64,000 nt of DNA, from positions 558,001 through 622,000 of the forward strand of contig NZ_JAQFIF010000001.1 of NCBI RefSeq assembly GCF_029504395.1. The letters are read 5' to 3'. Of the stretch, positions 18,701 to 26,718 are shown in pieces. Position 1 is the stretch's first letter; each line of letters starts with the position of its first letter. The notes under the pieces are model-generated. The model was given only the letters and a program-made list of their open reading frames with translations, was not told the DNA's origin and made no database searches. This DNA comes from Arthrobacter sp. ES3-54. GTDB taxonomy: Bacteria > Actinomycetota > Actinomycetes > Actinomycetales > Micrococcaceae. The translations under genes were made by a program, and so were the position numbers.

Positions 18701-19427
18701 ACTGCCAGTGTTCGCGATCCACTGCGACGTCGGCGGTTGCCGAAATCCAGAAATCACGCCTGAATAGCTTGTTGGCAAGGGCGCCATCAACCAGGATCTC
18801 CGGGACGTCCGCAAAACTGGCCCCGGGCCGGGGTTTAGCGTGGATTTTCTGCTGCCGTGGCGACGTGGAGCTGATTTTGCCCTTCACGATTCCGGTCATA
18901 CCGACGACGAAAGACGAGCCGGTCTCGCGCAGCGAGCGGAGCATGGTGTCCAAGCTATGTTTTTCAACCACATCCCCCGCCATGAGGAACATCAGGTATG
19001 GGGCCCGCGAAGAGGCCACGGCGCGGTCCCGGGCTTCTTCCTCGCCGACGCCGGAAAGTGCGAGGTACTTCACCCGGCGGTCACGCTTCACGAATGGCTG
19101 TACTGCTCCCTTGCCCACGCTGGCCGATGACGTATCAATGACGATCATTTCCAGCGCGGGTTTCTGGCCAACTAGGCTTCTCAGCGTCTTATCTGGATCG
19201 GACGCGTAATCTGTCACCAGGACGACGACGGAGAGCTGTGGTAGCTGAAAGATGCCGAGTGGGGATGCGTTGAGCGCACGTTGAACCTTGGCCAGGTTGG
19301 CCGGATGGGCCAACTTCCGGATCTGCTGTTGATGCTGCGGAGGCAACGCCCGCCATGCGCGCCGCAGATTCCTCTTAGCAGCGGCTTTCAACGAAGCTAT
19401 GGCTTGGCTCTCCCTGCGACCTGGCAT
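15705..19427 (-). CDS. TagF-like glycerophosphotransferase with degenerate GT2 domain
   Basis: A 1,240-residue paralogue of 1414-5103. The C-terminal CDP-glycerol glycerophosphotransferase domain is intact (YIQTWHGTPLKK, PTWRDD, LLRGHHN, NDYSSVMFDF). In the N-terminal GT2 domain (residues ~65-290) the acidic motifs are gone: VDDGSSDD is replaced by IDTSSAS near 97-103 and FADSDD by FLMAGD at 147-152. This half is therefore likely inactive or purely structural. ATG 19427 is preferred because GAAAGAAG precedes it; the frame stays open to 19574. It is the last gene of a minus-strand run that starts with the metallophosphoesterase. Polymer type is not determined. Confidence 0.82.
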   Translation of the reverse strand: MPGRRESQAIASLKAAAKRNLRRAWRALPPQHQQQIRKLAHPANLAKVQRALNASPLGIFQLPQLSVVVLVTDYASDPDKTLRSLVGQKPALEMIVIDTSSASVGKGAVQPFVKRDRRVKYLALSGVGEEEARDRAVASSRAPYLMFLMAGDVVEKHSLDTMLRSLRETGSSFVVGMTGIVKGKISSTSPRQQKIHAKPRPGASFADVPEILVDGALANKLFRRDFWISATADVAVDREHWQYEAVATLYTRAKSFDVLNRKVVNTSLDSAIRPPSRELICQPGYLEDRLHRLESLAAVVRAVSAPEDYRSLLSEELGNGLFRYYEVVPRTSLEYWDLLHATVLRLSEGQELDWDLIRIHNRLILSAVIADKREDVVRICNHRSDYASSFPTVVTASGILARPLYLDELSGYEPGLLSCRDIDLRLVSKMTRFDWQDDGKLVIGGHAYISSVDPSGGNLAIQASLVNLTSGRAVPLAVVRHTDKSIDWESNDNWTSYADAGFSATIDPAVVLEENGAAEPASWHVLLTVSAGGHTLAAPLTRRDLNGSTGQLPVGPMQGTTRMAVEMRASTTGLTLIPVTPRYVATSMELAGRTLKLTVEAHAAPVAARVSIESRKFGIRKTATCQEVAGNRAAYTINIPALATSAGATVEYEWQLRLDNGLKAPQPVAWQGGSHELLAQSDDTRSLRLSLTGYGFIAVEERKRRVFASKVDVSPDKRTLRIECTADLPMTPVPRIVLASGKAVIPATDVVLAVRTNEGSNVFTAEFLLPQRPWGGDEVMPETGAYSVRHVPPGVADHLGYWIPASSGFQKQMPARMEADRLEIGVSRTSRNGALTIHLRPPYAADELGRFAQQTLRTPVTLAGSAELQDAVLFMCFGGRRATDSPRRLLEEFQRRGSKWPMYWAVADYSVPVPGGTEPVLIGSRLWYRLLTESRILINNNNFPFYFRKREGQVYIQTWHGTPLKKLGNDVARTSFSLSYWNLMWREAEYWDALLAQNEYAAGVLAECFGFEGRVVVEGYPRNDSLTPERMEQNRAAIRTKLGIPDGKTAILYAPTWRDDAKNASRQYEMVTYLDFEKAQMQLGSDYVLLLRGHHNIASQRQTAANKFVIDVTEYPEVNDLYTAADILVNDYSSVMFDFCVTGKPIIFLTPDIKQYRDSTRGFYFDLEEKAPGPLHSTTEEVIESIKNISDVAGLYARKYEAFVKMFAPHCDGHATARVFDTLWPDRAELGVPPSQGPTG

Positions 19428-19576
19428 TCTTGGATTCGCTTCTTTCGTCTGTTTCCAACCGGTGGTTGTTGCGTCATTGGGTAAAAGTAGATGGGTGCAG
19501 CCTCCGCGTTGCTCGCTGAACCATCTGTCAATAATGGCACGGGGTTCCCGGCAGACCCATCCCAGAGGGCTCAAGC

Positions 19577-21511
19577 CTAGAAGGGCTTCTTGAGGATCAA
19601 GTCGACATTCTGGTCCTTGATGCCGCCGCTCATCTCAGCGCGATCCAGTCCTGGACGGTTCATGGCGAGTTCGAGGCTCAATGCCGCAAGGGACTGGGCA
19701 GTTTGCTCGCCCTCGTGCCGCACGCTCTCCGGCGTCGAATGGTCCACCAAAGTGGCCGCAATTGACAGCGTTCCGTCGCCGTTGTCCATGAGCTCGACAA
19801 TTCTCGATTGCTGCGGGTAGTCAATGAGGGAGGCCGTGGTAATTTCCCAGAATCCGCCATATTCATATTTGGCTTTGTGCGGGGTCACTTTGTGCTTGTG
19901 CCTGTGGCCGTTCATCCACGCGACCACGTTGGGGAAGCGGGACAGCAACTCCAGGAGTGCAGATCGATTCAACGCCGGCCGACCGCCGTCGGACGATTGC
20001 TCCTCTTTGTCAAAGGTGGACAGTGGATGGTGGCTGAACAACACTATGAGGCGGTCCTGAGCCGTGGATGCGGTGAGCTTGCCCTTGGAATCGTAGGATT
20101 TCGCGGACGCGCCCTTGAGTTGTTCCTCAAGCCAGTCGGCCTGGGCCGCATCCAGGACGGCCACGGTGCTGCCATCCGGGCTCGCTGTGTTCAGCATGAT
20201 GCCGACTACCCCGGGAGATACGTCGAAGGTGTAGTAGGGCTTCGCCTCGGAGTCCGGGCCGGAACCAAACTGAACCCTGGATTCACCGGCCGGCAAGGCG
20301 TCCATGAACTCTGCCTTGGAGAACGGGCGGCGTAGTTTCGAGGCATTCACGGTTCGGGAAGGCATTGATTTGATAAGCCTGCGGCGTTCGCCGGTATTGG
20401 AACCATTGACATCCTTCCAGAAGTCAGTGGTGTCCATGCCTTTCGGGAGCCGAATCGGAAGCCGGTCACCGATTCGAAGAGTGTCAACGAACTGCGCCTT
20501 GGGGGAAACCGGGTCCGAAGGGGACCGACCGGCTTCATCGTGATTTCCCACGCCGATGTACCACGGGAAAGCTGAACCCTGCGCGTTCACCGGCTTGATG
20601 GCCGCCGTGAGAAATCCGGGAACGGTGGGATAACCGTGCAGCGCCTTCCAATCATCCGGGGAGATCAGCGTATTTTCCGGCTCGGGATGCCAAATGCTCT
20701 TCGACAGCTCGCGAGGAGCCGGGCCGTGGTCCTGGACGCCGCGATAGGCAGCGGTGGGATGTGAGGTCACGGATCCCCCCTGGAAAACACCGGCTGCGGC
20801 CGACAGTTCGCTGAGGGCAAAGGTGTTGGTGAGATCGCCCGTGGTCACTAGGCAGTCAATAGCGCGTTGGCCAATGGGGCCAATGCGGACCGCGTTGAAC
20901 TTCCGGACCGTCGCGTCCAGAACGTGGACCGTCAAGAGGTCCTGGGGCCTGAATCTCCCGGACGAAGGGTATCCGTCCGAGAAGTCAAAGTATTGCCACA
21001 GAAAGGACAGCCTGCCGGGATTGGCTGCGTCGAGAACGTGTGCGTCCGTCAGATGTCCGAATGTTGCCAGCCCGATGCGCTGGCGGCTAACAGCGCGGCC
21101 CCGGGTGCAGAGGTCCTCACGGACCAGCGTCTCAAGGGCCGGTCCGCGCGCCAGCCTCTGGTAGGGCAGGCGAGGCGCGGCCCGGGATCCTAAGATGACG
21201 GTGGCTTCCAGTGTTGACAGCGGTGCTGCCGGCTCCGGAATTGCCTGTGCGTTCCCCGAGGATTTGGATGAGGATTCCGATGTTGATCCGGAAGCCCCCA
21301 GCACAGTGACGCCTACCGCACCAGCCAGAGACCACCGGAGGGCTCTTCGCCGGGATACAGGCGTGTTGTTCGGCTGTCGCACTTGCTGATGTAACCCTTG
21401 CTGTTGCGATCGGCTTGCGGTGGCGTCAGTCGCCTGAGCCGCCAAACTTCGGACTGCTGAGCTGCCCTTAGAGGCTGGCGTTGGCCCGGACGAGGTCGTC
21501 CGGGAAGTCAA
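19577..21511 (-). CDS. exported calcineurin-like metallophosphoesterase (PPA1498-like)
   Basis: Metal-dependent phosphoesterase, up to 644 residues. All signature motifs are visible: HLTDAH, TTGDLTNT, VGNHDE, FSHHPLST and NGHRHKHK. Size and layout recall the actinobacterial TIGR03767 (PPA1498) family. A twin-arginine signal, VSRRRALRWSLAGAVGV, lies ~50 residues after the first ATG, so export as a folded metalloprotein is likely. The ATG start at 21511 overlaps the upstream gene by 44 bases; GTG 21382, after CAAGGG, would give a conventional Tat leader and may be the true start. The position between a TagF-like gene and a nucleotidyltransferase suggests a wall-polymer phosphodiester as substrate, which is inference. 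Confidence 0.82.
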   Translation of the reverse strand: MTSRTTSSGPTPASKGSSAVRSLAAQATDATASRSQQQGLHQQVRQPNNTPVSRRRALRWSLAGAVGVTVLGASGSTSESSSKSSGNAQAIPEPAAPLSTLEATVILGSRAAPRLPYQRLARGPALETLVREDLCTRGRAVSRQRIGLATFGHLTDAHVLDAANPGRLSFLWQYFDFSDGYPSSGRFRPQDLLTVHVLDATVRKFNAVRIGPIGQRAIDCLVTTGDLTNTFALSELSAAAGVFQGGSVTSHPTAAYRGVQDHGPAPRELSKSIWHPEPENTLISPDDWKALHGYPTVPGFLTAAIKPVNAQGSAFPWYIGVGNHDEAGRSPSDPVSPKAQFVDTLRIGDRLPIRLPKGMDTTDFWKDVNGSNTGERRRLIKSMPSRTVNASKLRRPFSKAEFMDALPAGESRVQFGSGPDSEAKPYYTFDVSPGVVGIMLNTASPDGSTVAVLDAAQADWLEEQLKGASAKSYDSKGKLTASTAQDRLIVLFSHHPLSTFDKEEQSSDGGRPALNRSALLELLSRFPNVVAWMNGHRHKHKVTPHKAKYEYGGFWEITTASLIDYPQQSRIVELMDNGDGTLSIAATLVDHSTPESVRHEGEQTAQSLAALSLELAMNRPGLDRAEMSGGIKDQNVDLILKKPF

Positions 21512-22166
21512 CCTCCACGGCGTAGAACTCGCTGATGTCCACAGGGGTCCACTTGACGTCGTCCTGCTTGATGGTCAGTTCGATCGCGCGCTCAAAGTAG
21601 TCCTGGTCGTCGACTTCGATGAGTCGCTTGAGGAACTTCTTCTTGTCCTTGGAGCTGACGTAGTTGATGCCGACAGCCTCGCCCTGGGCAACATCGGCGG
21701 GGACAGTCTTGGACAGCTCCAGGATGTTGCCGTCGGCGTCGGTGGTGTACTTGACTTCCTCGTCGGAAACCGAGGACACATCAACGGTGATGAAGGATTC
21801 ATCGCGCTTGATGTAGGGCGCCAGCATCTGAAGAATGTCGGGGTCGAACACGACGTCGCCGTTCATCCAGAGGACGCCACCCTTGGCCGAATTCCGGATC
21901 GCCTTCAGGAGGCTCTTGGAGGTGTTGGTCTGGTCAAAGTTCTCGTTGTACACAAACGACGCGTCCGGGACGTGTTCGAGGATCATTTCGAGCTTGAAAC
22001 CAACAGCAATGGTGAGGCGGAGCCCCTTGCCGAATGCTTTCCGCAGGTTGTGGACCTGCTGGTGCATGATGGTGCGGCCGTCACTGAGCTCTGTCATGGG
22101 CTTCGGGTGCGGACGTGCCAGCCGCGTTCCCATTCCGGCGGCAAGAATTACGGCCTGGACTTTCAT
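21468..22166 (-). CDS. LicC-like nucleotidyltransferase
   Basis: A 232-residue sugar/alcohol-phosphate nucleotidyltransferase. The N-terminal signature is VQAVILAAGMGTRLA with PKPM, followed by the metal-site WMNGDVVFD. Small enzymes of this shape include phosphocholine cytidylyltransferase (LicC), so a CDP-activated alcohol or choline-like donor is plausible; sugar-1-phosphate substrates cannot be excluded. No choline kinase gene is present in the window. AGAGGAAAAACAC precedes ATG 22166. The 3' end overlaps the longest form of the metallophosphoesterase gene. Confidence 0.75.
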   Translation of the reverse strand: MKVQAVILAAGMGTRLARPHPKPMTELSDGRTIMHQQVHNLRKAFGKGLRLTIAVGFKLEMILEHVPDASFVYNENFDQTNTSKSLLKAIRNSAKGGVLWMNGDVVFDPDILQMLAPYIKRDESFITVDVSSVSDEEVKYTTDADGNILELSKTVPADVAQGEAVGINYVSSKDKKKFLKRLIEVDDQDYFERAIELTIKQDDVKWTPVDISEFYAVEVDFPDDLVRANASL

Positions 22167-22372
22167 GTGTTTTTCCTCTTCTACGAGCGATCCTGGTGGC
22201 GGGAGCGGCGAGCCATTGCATCGCTAGAGATCGCCCCAGAACCGTTTACACGGACCAGAGGGCGCCTCCCCCGCGTCCAAGCATAAGGGCTGAGCATCGG
22301 TGGCACCGAATGATGCGCGCAATCCTACGTTAATGCTGTGTTAACTTCCCGGATGACGTCCCGTTGCCGTGG

Positions 22373-22386
22373 GCGCAATATTGCGC
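22373..22386. repeat. perfect 14-base palindrome
   Basis: GCGCAATATTGCGC directly after the 3' end of wecB (minus strand). It could form a short hairpin ending wecB transcription or be a protein site ahead of the nucleotidyltransferase gene. No T-tract follows in either direction. Confidence 0.4.
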
Positions 22387-22392
22387 GGGCGC

Positions 22393-23538
22393 TTACCCGC
22401 CGGTGAAGTCGCTAATCCGGGACCCCACGCCCACGAGTTCCTCGATGGCTGCCACGGTCCGCGCGGCCGCCTTGCCGTCCCCGTAGGGGTTGACGGCGTT
22501 TGCCATCGCGGCAAAATGTCCGGGGTTGTGGAGCAGGCGGGTCACCTCGGTGACGATCCGTTCTTCGTCCGTACCGATCAGCTTCACGGTGCCGGCTTCA
22601 AGGGCTTCGGGGCGTTCGGTGTTTTCCCGCATCACGAGGACCGGCTTGCCGAGGCTTGGGGCTTCCTCCTGCACTCCGCCCGAGTCCGTCAACACCACAT
22701 GGGCGACGGACAGTAGCCGGGTGAATTCGCCGTAGGCCAGCGGTTCCGTGACCAGGACGTTGGCCTTGCCCTCCAGCGCGGGAAGCACTGCCTCGCGCAC
22801 CACGGGATTCTTGTGGGCGGGCAGGACGATCACGAGGTCCGGCTCGGCGTCGGCGATCCGGGCCAGCGCCCGTCCCACGCCGCGCATGGATTCGCCCTGG
22901 TTCTCACGACGGTGCGTGGTAACCAGCAGGATCCGGCGACCGCTGGCGGCGAGTTCTTCCAGCCTGGGGTCCGTGAAGGGGAGCTGCTTGTCCACTGTGG
23001 CGAGCAGGGCGTCGATCACCGTGTTTCCGGTCACCACGATGTCCTGAGGGCTGATGCCTTCCCTCAGCAGGTTTTCCCTGCTGGTGGAGGTGGGTGCCAG
23101 GTGCAGGCGGGTGATCTGGCTGGTGATCTTGCGGTTGGCTTCCTCCGGAAACGGGGAGAGCAGATCGCCGCTGCGCAGGCCGGCCTCGACGTGCACCACT
23201 GGGATGCCGTGATAGAACGCCGCGATGGCGGCAGCCGTGGACGTGGTGGTGTCGCCCTGGACAACGACGGCGTCTGGCCGCGACTGGGCGAAGAGCGTCT
23301 CTAGGCCGTCGATGGTGCGCGTCATGATGGCGGACAGCGACTGGCGCTGCTGCAGGATGTTGAGGTCATGGTCCGGAACGATGCCGAACAGTTCGTTGAC
23401 CTGGTCCAGCATCTCGCGGTGTTGGCCCGTGACCGTCACGATGCAGCGGAAGTGCGGAGACTCCTGCAGGGCACTGACGATCGGCGCCATCTTGATGGCT
23501 TCCGGCCTGGTTCCGAAGATCGGCATGATGCTGTGCAT
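22393..23538 (-). CDS. wecB: UDP-N-acetylglucosamine 2-epimerase (non-hydrolysing)
   Basis: Interconverts UDP-GlcNAc and UDP-ManNAc in the cytoplasm. It is 381 residues long, the usual size. Motifs include PIFGTRPEAIKMAP at the N-terminus, TGQHREM, VVQGDTTT, HVEAGLRSGD, PFPEEANR, TTHRRENQG and LTDSGGVQEEAP, all expected for the family. GGGGGATAGTCC precedes ATG 23538. It provides the substrate for the two WecC enzymes in this window, so UDP-ManNAcA is very likely made. The upstream minus-strand gene ends 53 bases before it. Confidence 0.93.
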   Translation of the reverse strand: MHSIMPIFGTRPEAIKMAPIVSALQESPHFRCIVTVTGQHREMLDQVNELFGIVPDHDLNILQQRQSLSAIMTRTIDGLETLFAQSRPDAVVVQGDTTTSTAAAIAAFYHGIPVVHVEAGLRSGDLLSPFPEEANRKITSQITRLHLAPTSTSRENLLREGISPQDIVVTGNTVIDALLATVDKQLPFTDPRLEELAASGRRILLVTTHRRENQGESMRGVGRALARIADAEPDLVIVLPAHKNPVVREAVLPALEGKANVLVTEPLAYGEFTRLLSVAHVVLTDSGGVQEEAPSLGKPVLVMRENTERPEALEAGTVKLIGTDEERIVTEVTRLLHNPGHFAAMANAVNPYGDGKAAARTVAAIEELVGVGSRISDFTGG

Positions 23539-23591
23539 GGACTATCCCCCAGAAAGGTTGGTTGTGGTGTGTAAAGGCTAGCGGGGCCGGT

Positions 23592-23915
23592 TCAGCCCAG
23601 CAGCAACAAGGCGATCACGAGAGCCGGGACGCTGACCGCGACGAAGACGACGGCAAGCAGTGCCGCCATGCGCTTGCGGCGGTAGGCGACTTCCGCGTCG
23701 TCGAGGTCCAGGTTTGCGGCCCGCTTGGCCGGCGCTGACCGTTCGCTTTCCTGCTGCTGTGTGGTCGGTTCACGCGATGCGCGGACCGCGGACAGCGGAT
23801 GCGGCGCGGCATCTGGGACCAGAAGCGTATCTGGAATGTCCTCGTGCAGGCGGCGCCGGCGCAAGTGTCGCGGGGCCGCGACTAGCGGGGGAGCGCCGTC
23901 GGCAGGGTTCTCCAA
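23592..23915 (-). CDS. small single-pass membrane protein, unknown
   Basis: A 107-residue protein. The N-terminal ~80 residues are charged and low in complexity (RHLRRRRLHED; ESERSAPAKRA). A single hydrophobic segment, MAALLAVVFVAVSVPALVIALLLLG, closes the C-terminus, so it looks tail-anchored. No known family was recognised. It precedes wecB on the same strand and may be co-transcribed. Codon use is typical of the genome, which supports a real gene. Confidence 0.5.
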   Translation of the reverse strand: MENPADGAPPLVAAPRHLRRRRLHEDIPDTLLVPDAAPHPLSAVRASREPTTQQQESERSAPAKRAANLDLDDAEVAYRRKRMAALLAVVFVAVSVPALVIALLLLG

Positions 23916-23990
23916 CGTATCGTCCTCCTCGGCTCAATGAATGGTCAATCAGGCAGACGGCTTCAACCTGACGAGGTTCAATTCTTACAT

Positions 23991-24572
23991 TTATGCGCCA
24001 TGATTGGCGCATTCCGGCCGCAAGGAAGCGTCGATCAGTCCTCCGGTTTCGATGACGAAGCGCCGGATCCATTGGCCCAAGTCCAGGCCTGGATGCGAGG
24101 CAACCATCTGGACTTCCGCCGTCGTGCACTGTCCTATGAGACGGCCGGCGCGGGTGACGTGGTAGCTCGAGGTCACCACGGTGACGGACTTCCAGCCGTT
24201 GGCCTCGATCAGGCGGGAGATTGCCCGCGCCTCTCCGCGGGTGTCCAGGTCCGGGGGCCGGAAGCAGATGACATCCGCATTGGGGAAGGCGGCTGAATTG
24301 CATGCCTCATCCGCCTCACGGTTGCCAAAAGTGTCCGTGTGCGAGATCACCAAAACCGGGATGTGAAATTCGGCCTGGACCTGGCGGGCCACTGGCAGGC
24401 GTTCGGAGGCCGCGCCGCCCAGCATGATGATGGCGTCCGTCCGGTGCACGCTGAGCGGATCCACGTTGATGAACAGTTGAACGGCAATGATCAGCCACAG
24501 CAGGACGCCCCCGGCGGCGAAGGCAAGCACCCTGCGGGTGGCGGTGTTGACCGCGGGGACAGAAAGAGGCAC
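23991..24572 (-). CDS. YdcF/SanA-like DUF218 membrane protein
   Basis: DUF218 (ElyC/SanA/YdcF) protein of about 193 residues from GTG 24572; the frame is open to 24692. One N-terminal membrane helix (VLAFAAGGVLLWLIIAVQLFINV) is followed by the domain motifs TDAIIMLGG, GNREADEA, RGEARAISRLIE and VVTSSYHVTRA. Relatives in other bacteria are linked to envelope precursor or vancomycin phenotypes, but the reaction is unknown. The first ~40 codons of the longer frame look non-coding (Cys-rich, no family match), so GTG 24572 is preferred. It is divergent from the glycosyltransferase operon starting at 24854. Confidence 0.75.
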   Translation of the reverse strand: MPLSVPAVNTATRRVLAFAAGGVLLWLIIAVQLFINVDPLSVHRTDAIIMLGGAASERLPVARQVQAEFHIPVLVISHTDTFGNREADEACNSAAFPNADVICFRPPDLDTRGEARAISRLIEANGWKSVTVVTSSYHVTRAGRLIGQCTTAEVQMVASHPGLDLGQWIRRFVIETGGLIDASLRPECANHGA

Positions 24573-24853
24573 GGCTGAGAGTCTTTCACGCGGTGGCGAG
24601 AGGGAGAAATGGTGGAGGATCCCTGCGGAAAAACTTGCGCAACAGGTGAGTAGCCCGGTGTTGTTTGGCCTTCGTTCACCTTGGACCGCCATTCCCTTTA
24701 CCTGAGCCTCCTAGCTTCGATGAAGGTAGGGGGCCCAGGGTCTTTTTGGCCCTGTGACGGATTTCCTTTGGCACCTTGGCCGGAGGGGCGCATCGCTGAG
24801 GAGAACCGAGTAGTGCCTGCAGACGGAATGAATTGCCGTAGGAGCCCGGACTG

Positions 24854-26704
24854 ATGGGCATCCTCAACGACACGCGAAAGGCTCTGCGGCATTTTCGCTC
24901 TGCTGTACGGCCGCGGGCCAAGGGTTCAGCGGGCGAATGGTCCGGGCGGGGCGGAGACCGCCAGCTGCAGTTCAGGCCGTACGACACTTCCGGACAGGGG
25001 CCGCGGCGCGCAGACCTGAACGTGGGCGTGATTCTTGATGATTTCTCCCGCACGGCTTTGCGGTTCGAGTGGAATTTAGTCGAACTGCGCCGGGAAGAGT
25101 GGCGTGATCAACTTGGCCAGACTCGGATCGATTTCTTGTTCGTGGAATCTGCATGGAACGGAAATTCCGGATCCTGGCAATATCAGCTCACCGGTTCTTC
25201 GGGTCCAGGCACCGAGCTGGTCCGGCTCGTGGCCTGGTGCCGTTCCCAGGGAATTCCGACTGTCTTCTGGAATAAGGAAGATCCGCCCCATTACGATGAT
25301 TTTCTGCCCGCAGCCAAGCTGTTTGACCACGTCTTCACGAGTGATTCTGACCGCGTTCCCAACTACGTGAGGGATTTGGGCCACGACCGCATAGGCACTC
25401 TTCCGTTTGCAGCCCAGCCGGCTATTCACAACCCTGTCCGGTCGGGCCTCGGATGGCACTCGCGCGGCGTGGCTTTCGCGGGGATGTACTTTGCCCACAA
25501 GTTCCCCCAACGCCGCGCGCAGATGGACATGCTCCTGGGCGCGGCCATTGCTGAAGCTGGATCGGGCGGCGCCGAGCTGGAAATCTTCTCCCGCCAGCTG
25601 GGAGGCGACAAGAACTATCAGTTCCCTGAGCCGTTTGACCAACATGTTGTCGGGTCATTGAGCTACGCGCAGATGCTGACCGCCTACCGGGCGTACAAGG
25701 CCTTCTTGAATGTAAATTCCGTGACCGATTCGCCCAGCATGTGCGCCCGGCGGATATTTGAGATCACCGCCTCGGGAACACCGGTCGTCTCGACGCCAAG
25801 CGCGGCGATATCGCGCTTCTTCGACGAAGGTGAGGTGCTGGTTGCCGAGGCCAAGCCTGAGGCGGAGAGGATTCTGCGGAGGCTGACATCCGACGACGAA
25901 TTCAATGAGAGGGCGGTCCACAAGGCCCAGCGCCGGATTTGGGGTGAGCATACCTACGCGCACCGCGCAGAATCCATCGTTCAAGCGGTCGCGCCCGAAC
26001 GATGCCGGCCCGTCGGCCTGCCGTCAGCCAGTGCATTGGTGAGCACAACAAGCCCGCAACAGCTCAGGCAAATATTTCAGACCGTCGGCGGCCAGGACGG
26101 CGTCGATTTGGAGCTCGTCCTGCTGACTCGCGGCTTTACAGCCGCCGAGGACCTGCTCGCTGAGCTGGCCCACACCTATGGCGTGGCGAAATACAAAGTC
26201 CTTCCCGCCCCGGCCGCCCTGACCCTAGGGGAGTGCCTCAACCGGTGCATTGAAGCATCGACGGGGGTGGTGCTGACCAGGATGGACGGCGAGGACTACT
26301 ACGCGCCCAACTATCTGGTTGATCTGCTGCATGCGCTCACTTATTCCGGGGCGGATGTGGTGGGGAAGCAGTCCCACTACTCTCACTTGCGTGCCAGCCG
26401 GGCCACCGTGCTCCGTGCTGCCCACCAGGAGCACCGGTTTAGCGGGCAGGTGGCTGGACCCACCATCACAGCACCCAAGGCGGTCTTTGAGGCGCACCCG
26501 TTTGAGGCGCTGAGCCACGGCGAGGACACCGCCTTCCTTACGTCCGTCGCGGCGGCCGAGGGCTCCATTTACTCGGCCGACAGGTTCAACTACTGCCAGA
26601 TGCGCCCCGGCGACGGGAATGGCCCGGGCGTGCCGGACGACGGACCCGCAGGGGCCGGCGAGATTCAAATTTTCGAAAATCCACGTGAATTCATCACGCT
26701 TTGA
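24854..26704 (+). CDS. CgeB-like glycosyltransferase with C-terminal GT-A-like domain
   Basis: A 616-residue protein. Residues ~55-390 resemble the CgeB/spore-maturation GT-B family (LNVGVILDDFS, IPTVFWNKEDPPHYDDF, FTSDSD, then VVSTPS near the donor site and the EITASGTPVV stretch typical of Glyco_trans_1_2 domains). Residues ~410-600 look like a shortened GT-A domain (LVLLTRGF, LNRCIEASTG, RMDGEDYY). ATG 24854 follows GGAGCCCGGACTG. The gene overlaps the downstream wecC frame by 4 bases (TTGA) if TTG 26701 is used. The paralogue at the left window edge has the same neighbour. Confidence 0.75.
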   Translation: MGILNDTRKALRHFRSAVRPRAKGSAGEWSGRGGDRQLQFRPYDTSGQGPRRADLNVGVILDDFSRTALRFEWNLVELRREEWRDQLGQTRIDFLFVESAWNGNSGSWQYQLTGSSGPGTELVRLVAWCRSQGIPTVFWNKEDPPHYDDFLPAAKLFDHVFTSDSDRVPNYVRDLGHDRIGTLPFAAQPAIHNPVRSGLGWHSRGVAFAGMYFAHKFPQRRAQMDMLLGAAIAEAGSGGAELEIFSRQLGGDKNYQFPEPFDQHVVGSLSYAQMLTAYRAYKAFLNVNSVTDSPSMCARRIFEITASGTPVVSTPSAAISRFFDEGEVLVAEAKPEAERILRRLTSDDEFNERAVHKAQRRIWGEHTYAHRAESIVQAVAPERCRPVGLPSASALVSTTSPQQLRQIFQTVGGQDGVDLELVLLTRGFTAAEDLLAELAHTYGVAKYKVLPAPAALTLGECLNRCIEASTGVVLTRMDGEDYYAPNYLVDLLHALTYSGADVVGKQSHYSHLRASRATVLRAAHQEHRFSGQVAGPTITAPKAVFEAHPFEALSHGEDTAFLTSVAAAEGSIYSADRFNYCQMRPGDGNGPGVPDDGPAGAGEIQIFENPREFITL

Positions 26705-26718
26705 TAGGGGTCAACAGA

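Noticed and set aside
24710-24760. possible hairpin upstream of the CgeB-like gene (CAGGG…CCCTG)
   Set aside because: Only 5 bases of stem and not near a gene end; too weak to call.
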